A stretch of 7,699 nt of DNA from Bacilli bacterium (GTDB lineage Bacteria > Bacillota_I > Bacilli_A > RFN20 > CAG-288): assembly GCA_900763245.1 (NCBI GenBank), contig CAAFJQ010000152.1, positions 1 to 7,699 on the forward strand, given 5' to 3'. The stretch's first letter is position 1. Every line of letters begins with the position of its first letter. The position numbers and the translations under genes were made by a program. This document shows positions 4,150 through 7,699 of the stretch, in pieces. The notes under the pieces were generated by a model, which did not search any database, was not told where the DNA came from, and saw only the letters and a program-made list of their open reading frames with translations.

Positions 4150-6567
4150 TTATTTGTCCTTTTTGCACATTTTAATCAAGCCCTTGAATAAGTGACCGTT
4201 GCACATTAAGAGAAGGCCTTGGGCGACGTTGTATTTTAACATGCCTGAGGATGAGTAGCATAAGCTTCTAATACTGTTGTTCGGTATCATCTTGATGATG
4301 AAAAGAGCTGCTTTCTTCTTTCTTTCTCTAAGCAGCGGATCTTCAATCTTGCTCGCTTTCTTGAATGATGAATTCCCGATATGGAGCACTGTCTTCTTAA
4401 AGAGTTTTCCAAATCCTTTATTGAAGTCCTTGATCGGTGTCTCAAAGGTAATCTTTTTCTCTTTTTTGATTTCAGGTATCTTGTATCCTAATACTTCTTC
4501 AAATTCACTATTAGTGATGTCTGTTAAGGTGGTTAGATCGGTGTAGTGTTTTGATACTTCTTCCGAATAGGGATTTGTAAGTGTCTCTCCTTCTAAAAGG
4601 AGAGAGGCTTCTAATCTCTTATCGAGGATAGAAGAAGAGATTTCAAAGGTGTATTCTCCTTTTTCTAAGCTGAACTTCTTTTCATTGACATCATAAATTT
4701 CTAAATCTTTCTTATTGATAGAAATCTTTACTTCTTTGCTTTCTCCTGCTTTTAAGAATACCTTTTCAAATCCCTTCAGTTCTTTCTTGGGATGGAAGAG
4801 AGAAGAGTCATGAGATACGTAGACTTCAGCGACTTCCTTGGCATCTCTTTCTCCGATATTCTTCAATTGGAAGAAAAGAAGAATCTCTTCTTCTTTCTCT
4901 TCAATCTTCAAGGAAGAGTATTCGAACTTTGAATAGGATAATCCGTATCCGAAAGGATAACGGACTGCTTCAGGTTTATCTAAATAGTAACGATATCCGA
5001 CAAAGATAGATTCTTTGTAGACTTCATTCTGGCTTGCGGTGAACTCTTTTCCAAAAGGAACGTCATCATAGTTCTTGATCCATGTCTCAGCAAGCTTTCC
5101 GCTAGGTGAACAGTTACCAAAGAGAAGATTGTAACATCCTTCTGCTCCGCCTTCTCCAGGAAGAAGGAGATCGAGGATAGCATTGACAGAATCAAGCACA
5201 TCTTCTCCAATGACGCTTCCGTTATGAAGGATGAGAACGACTTTCTTGTTCATCTTTATCAGTTTCTTCAATAAGGAGATCTGGTTTTCAGGCATCCTGA
5301 TGTTTTCTCTGTCGAATCCTTCTGATTCGACATAGTCATTCAATCCGCCGAAGAAGAGGATGGTTTCATCCTTGTTTTTGATGGAACAGAGCGTTCTTTT
5401 TTCCAACTCTTCGTTGACTTTAGTCTCTTCTTCTTTGAATCCCTGATAGAACTCATAGTTGATTTTGTTTTTATCGAAAATCTCGTGATGCGAATAGAGA
5501 TAATACGGATTCAAAAGTGCAGAACCTGATCCTTGATAACGAATCTTGTCAAAGAAATCGCCGATGACGATGTATTTCTCCTCTTTCTTCAGGGGAAGTA
5601 TGTCATCATCATTTTTTAAAAGGACAGCGCTGTTTTCAACAGCTTCTACTGCAAGATCATAATCTTTCTTGAAGTCAGCTTCTTTTCTTTCTTCAATTCT
5701 TGTCTTTTCAATCGTCTTGAGGATTCTCCTTACAGACTGATCCAATAAGGAAATGTCCATCTCTTTGTTTTTGACTTTGTCGATAAGGAGATTGACGGAA
5801 TGTCTGATTTGGCCTGGCATTTCAATATCGGTTCCGCCTAAGAGTCCGCTTTCTCTGGATACGATTCCACCCCAATCGGTCATGGTGATACCATCAAAGC
5901 CCCAGGTATCTCTTAGTATTTCATTCTGAAGATATCCGTTTTCAGAACAATGAATTCCGTTTACTTTGTTGTATGCGGACATGATAGCGAAGGGATGAGC
6001 GTTTCTCACAGCCATTTCAAAGGGCTTGAGGTAAATCTCATGGAGTGCTCTTAAATCGACAATGGAATCACCGACATAGCGGTATTTTTCATTGTTGTTG
6101 CAGGCGTAATGCTTTAAACAGCATCCTACTTTTCCGTTTTCCTGTACACCTTCGACATAGCTTTCTGCAATTTTTCCTGATAAGAATGGATCCTCGGAGT
6201 AGTACTCGAAGTTTCTCCCACCCAACGGGTTTCTCTTGATGTTGATGGCAGGCCCTAAGACGATGTTGACGTCATAGTGAACACATTCTTCTGCAATAGC
6301 GTTGCCGATTTGATGAATCAGCTCCTTATCAAAACTGGAAGCGAGGTTGACTCCGGAAGGGAAACAGGTTGATGGCAAAGTGTTGGAAATGCCACTCATT
6401 GAGTTTCCGTCTTTCTTTTCGATTCGTAATCCGTTTGGCCCATCAGAGAGTGTGAGGGAAGGAATGGATAGTCTCTCGATTGGGTATGTGGCCATATTCT
6501 GATAGCCTGAGCGAAGGCTTGCTTTTTCTTCGAGCGTCATCTGTCCTATTGTTTTTTCGATATTCAT
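4150..6567 (-). CDS. Glycoside hydrolase family 3, beta-glucosidase type
   Basis: An 805-residue enzyme without a signal peptide, so cytoplasmic. It is expected to remove terminal beta-linked sugars from imported oligosaccharides or glycosides with retention of configuration. The N-terminal barrel shows SDGPNGLR (41-48), GGRNFEYYSEDP (116-127), KHYACNNNE (152-160), AYNKVNG (198-204) and TMTDWGG (228-234), with D231 as nucleophile. GGTDIEMPG follows at 244-252. The alpha/beta sandwich domain carries ESEGFDR (414-420), where E416 is the expected acid/base. A fibronectin-III-like domain follows (about 560-665, with AEVYVS and ELKGFEKVFLKAGE). The last ~140 residues form the extra C-terminal tail seen in many Firmicutes members. 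The start is fixed by AAGGAGG at 6580-6574, 6 nt from the ATG. The sugar specificity (glucose, xylose, galactose) cannot be read. It is divergent from the SGNH hydrolase gene. Confidence 0.95.
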   Translation of the reverse strand: MNIEKTIGQMTLEEKASLRSGYQNMATYPIERLSIPSLTLSDGPNGLRIEKKDGNSMSGISNTLPSTCFPSGVNLASSFDKELIHQIGNAIAEECVHYDVNIVLGPAINIKRNPLGGRNFEYYSEDPFLSGKIAESYVEGVQENGKVGCCLKHYACNNNEKYRYVGDSIVDLRALHEIYLKPFEMAVRNAHPFAIMSAYNKVNGIHCSENGYLQNEILRDTWGFDGITMTDWGGIVSRESGLLGGTDIEMPGQIRHSVNLLIDKVKNKEMDISLLDQSVRRILKTIEKTRIEERKEADFKKDYDLAVEAVENSAVLLKNDDDILPLKKEEKYIVIGDFFDKIRYQGSGSALLNPYYLYSHHEIFDKNKINYEFYQGFKEEETKVNEELEKRTLCSIKNKDETILFFGGLNDYVESEGFDRENIRMPENQISLLKKLIKMNKKVVLILHNGSVIGEDVLDSVNAILDLLLPGEGGAEGCYNLLFGNCSPSGKLAETWIKNYDDVPFGKEFTASQNEVYKESIFVGYRYYLDKPEAVRYPFGYGLSYSKFEYSSLKIEEKEEEILLFFQLKNIGERDAKEVAEVYVSHDSSLFHPKKELKGFEKVFLKAGESKEVKISINKKDLEIYDVNEKKFSLEKGEYTFEISSSILDKRLEASLLLEGETLTNPYSEEVSKHYTDLTTLTDITNSEFEEVLGYKIPEIKKEKKITFETPIKDFNKGFGKLFKKTVLHIGNSSFKKASKIEDPLLRERKKKAALFIIKMIPNNSIRSLCYSSSGMLKYNVAQGLLLMCNGHLFKGLIKMCKKDK

Positions 6568-6714
6568 ACGTTGCCTCCTTTTTCCACCGGAGCGGTCGCT
6601 TTATTAAATGATATTTCAAAATCGTTCAAATGTATATATAATTGTTTTGGAAAATGAATTATTGCTTGAATGAAATCTTGTTGTGATGTCGTTTCTGTAA
6701 AAGGAGAGACTAGG
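6568..6714. promoter_or_regulatory. Divergent promoter region between GH3 and SGNH genes
   Basis: This 147-bp AT-rich gap must drive both genes. For the plus strand, TATAAT (6637-6642) with TTTCAA (6614-6619) at a 17-bp spacing is a plausible promoter. The overlapping ATATATA run can supply a -10 element for the minus strand, but I see no good -35 for it. Shine-Dalgarno sequences sit at both ends: AAGGAGG (6580-6574, minus) and AAGGAG (6701-6706, plus). No clear operator palindrome is present. Confidence 0.5.
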
Positions 6715-7383
6715 ATGAATACACTGTTTCTATCATATGAAGGCAATTGTTCCAAGTATGATGTCGATAAAGTAAGAGTTGATGACAACTCAATTTTGAA
6801 AGGAAAACACTTCTGCTTTTTGGGCTCATCTGTCACAAAAGGGTTCGGTTCCTTGGATGTTTCATTTGTTGAATTCTTAGCAAAAGAGAATGGATTCACG
6901 TATACAAAGGAAGCTGTAAATGGAACAACTTTGGTCAATGATAAGAAAGATTCTTATGTCAATAGACTCTATGAATTAGATAAGAATGAAAGTTATGATT
7001 GCTTTGTGATTCAGTTATCAACCAATGATGCATCAAAAGGAAAAGAACTAGGTTTTTCTTCTTCTTTTGATGATGAAACAGTATGTGGAGCTATCAATAC
7101 AATCATCTCTTATATAGAGAAAAACTATCATTGCCCGGTTCTTTTTTACACCAATCCGCATTATGAAAATGAGAGATACAGACAAATGGTATCTCTTCTT
7201 CATGAGATAGAAAAGAAGAGAAAGATATTCGTCCTTGATCTTTATTCGGATAAAGACTTCAATGAGAGACTCTCTCAGAACAGAAGCCTTTATATGGTGG
7301 ATGATATCCATCCGACAAAGGCCGGATATCTGAAGATGATTTCACCGAAGATGAAAGAAAAACTATCTGAAATGATGAAATGA
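6715..7383 (+). CDS. SGNH/GDSL-type hydrolase (esterase or deacylase)
   Basis: A 222-residue, apparently cytoplasmic SGNH-fold hydrolase. Block I is FLGSSVTKG with nucleophile S39. Block II is around AVNGTT. Block III is QLSTND with N104 of the oxyanion hole. Block V is DDIHPTKAGY with D196 and H199 completing the catalytic set. The first ~30 residues form a lead-in strand region, as in the acyl- or acetylesterase branch. ATG 6715 is chosen because AAGGAG (6701-6706) lies 8 nt upstream. An in-frame ATG at 6670 lacks a ribosome binding site and would add 15 uncharacteristic residues. All seven Arg codons are AGA. Being divergent from the GH3 gene, it may remove acetyl or other acyl groups from the sugars that enzyme cleaves. 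That is inference, and the substrate is unknown. Confidence 0.88.
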   Translation: MNTLFLSYEGNCSKYDVDKVRVDDNSILKGKHFCFLGSSVTKGFGSLDVSFVEFLAKENGFTYTKEAVNGTTLVNDKKDSYVNRLYELDKNESYDCFVIQLSTNDASKGKELGFSSSFDDETVCGAINTIISYIEKNYHCPVLFYTNPHYENERYRQMVSLLHEIEKKRKIFVLDLYSDKDFNERLSQNRSLYMVDDIHPTKAGYLKMISPKMKEKLSEMMK

Positions 7384-7387
7384 AAAA

Positions 7388-7411
7388 TGGGTTATGACCA
7401 GTCATAACCCA
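7388..7411. terminator. Bidirectional intrinsic terminator
   Basis: TGGGTTATGAC and GTCATAACCCA are perfect 11-bp arms around CA (in practice a 9-bp stem with a 6-nt loop). On the plus strand the hairpin is followed by ATATTTT. On the minus strand it is followed by ATTTTT. It starts 5 bp after the SGNH stop and serves both that gene and the convergent regulator gene. Confidence 0.9.
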
Positions 7412-7417
7412 ATATTT

Positions 7418-7699
7418 TCAGAAGTCGATTGCAATCAGTTTTCTGACGACTTCCATCGCTGTCTTGGAGATATCATCCAAGGTTCCGCTGAATTCGCCTT
7501 TTAGATAATTGAGGTAAGTTGCAGCAACACCATTGGAGATGAGCTCAGAGGTGAGAAGTATGGTCTTCTGTTTTTCGCCTGTCGCTTTGTGGGAGAGCTC
7601 TTCGACAAGGAAGTTGCGATAGGATTCAAGAAGTTTGTTGTGGAAGTCATCATAGATATTGATCGGAATGTATTTGACGATGTATCTGAATCCCTGATC
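7418..7699 (-). CDS. TetR/AcrR family regulator, C-terminal part (partial)
   Basis: The minus strand is open from the window edge (7699) to TGA at 7420-7418, giving 93 residues of a C-terminus. The sequence is helical. It has the ending common in TetR-family ligand-binding domains: a helix with ELISNGVAATYLNYLKG, then an acidic turn (SGTLDDIS), then a final helix (KTAMEVVRKLIAIDF). This resembles the 'GG...WL..G...sPEEIA' pattern of TetR_C domains. The DNA-binding helix-turn-helix would lie beyond the window, so the assignment rests on the tail alone. It is convergent with the SGNH gene and need not regulate it. No frameshift is seen. Confidence 0.6.
   Translation of the reverse strand, partial: DQGFRYIVKYIPINIYDDFHNKLLESYRNFLVEELSHKATGEKQKTILLTSELISNGVAATYLNYLKGEFSGTLDDISKTAMEVVRKLIAIDF

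Noticed and set aside
6612..6631. Catabolite-repression (cre) site between GH3 and SGNH
   Set aside because: TTTGAACGATTTTGAAA on the minus strand has a central CG but is not a palindrome and departs from the cre consensus at several key positions.
6670..6714. Upstream ATG for the SGNH hydrolase
   Set aside because: There is no ribosome binding site and the extra residues do not belong to the fold. The ATG at 6715 has AAGGAG at ideal spacing.

Overview
The window is AT-rich, tightly spaced bacterial DNA with strong AGGAGG-type ribosome binding sites. TGA is an ordinary stop: four reading frames end on it, and Trp is TGG in the large glycosidase. A low-GC, probably host-associated member of the Bacillota fits best, and an Erysipelotrichia-like lineage is plausible. 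That placement is inference from gene style, not from a marker gene.

Left part (1-3249): a complete ZIP-family divalent metal transporter (142-945) is followed by an apparently foreign AAA+ ATPase gene with a C-terminal DUF4143/PD-(D/E)xK-like domain (1309-2649). After a strong hairpin (2691-2734) and a short minus-strand coding-like stub (2770-2850), the 3' half of the same ZIP gene appears again (2850-3249). The two ZIP segments (546-943 and 2850-3247) match at 389 of 398 positions without gaps. The ATPase gene is therefore bracketed by a ~0.4-kb direct repeat made from its neighbour. This looks like an insertion accompanied by long target duplication, and recombination between the repeats would restore one intact transporter gene. 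The ATPase has its own 5' decoration, three 33-bp tandem repeats. The transporter start lies between the arms of an 18-bp inverted repeat.

Middle part (3250-4149): a LacI-type palindrome (3336-3349) precedes a lipoprotein gene (3381-3974) interrupted by one in-frame TGA. Between it and the next gene, the minus strand carries a 60-codon open stretch in frame with the glycosidase that ends just before it.

Right part (4150-7699): a cytoplasmic GH3 beta-glucosidase-type enzyme on the minus strand is divergent from a small SGNH/GDSL hydrolase on the plus strand, across a 147-bp shared control region. The pair suggests intracellular trimming of acylated or acetylated oligosaccharides. The SGNH gene converges, through a bidirectional terminator, on the 3' end of a TetR/AcrR-type regulator that runs off the window.

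The GH3/SGNH/TetR part is ordinary. The noteworthy structure is the ATPase insertion with duplicated ZIP flanks and the repeat architecture around the starts of the transporter and ATPase genes.
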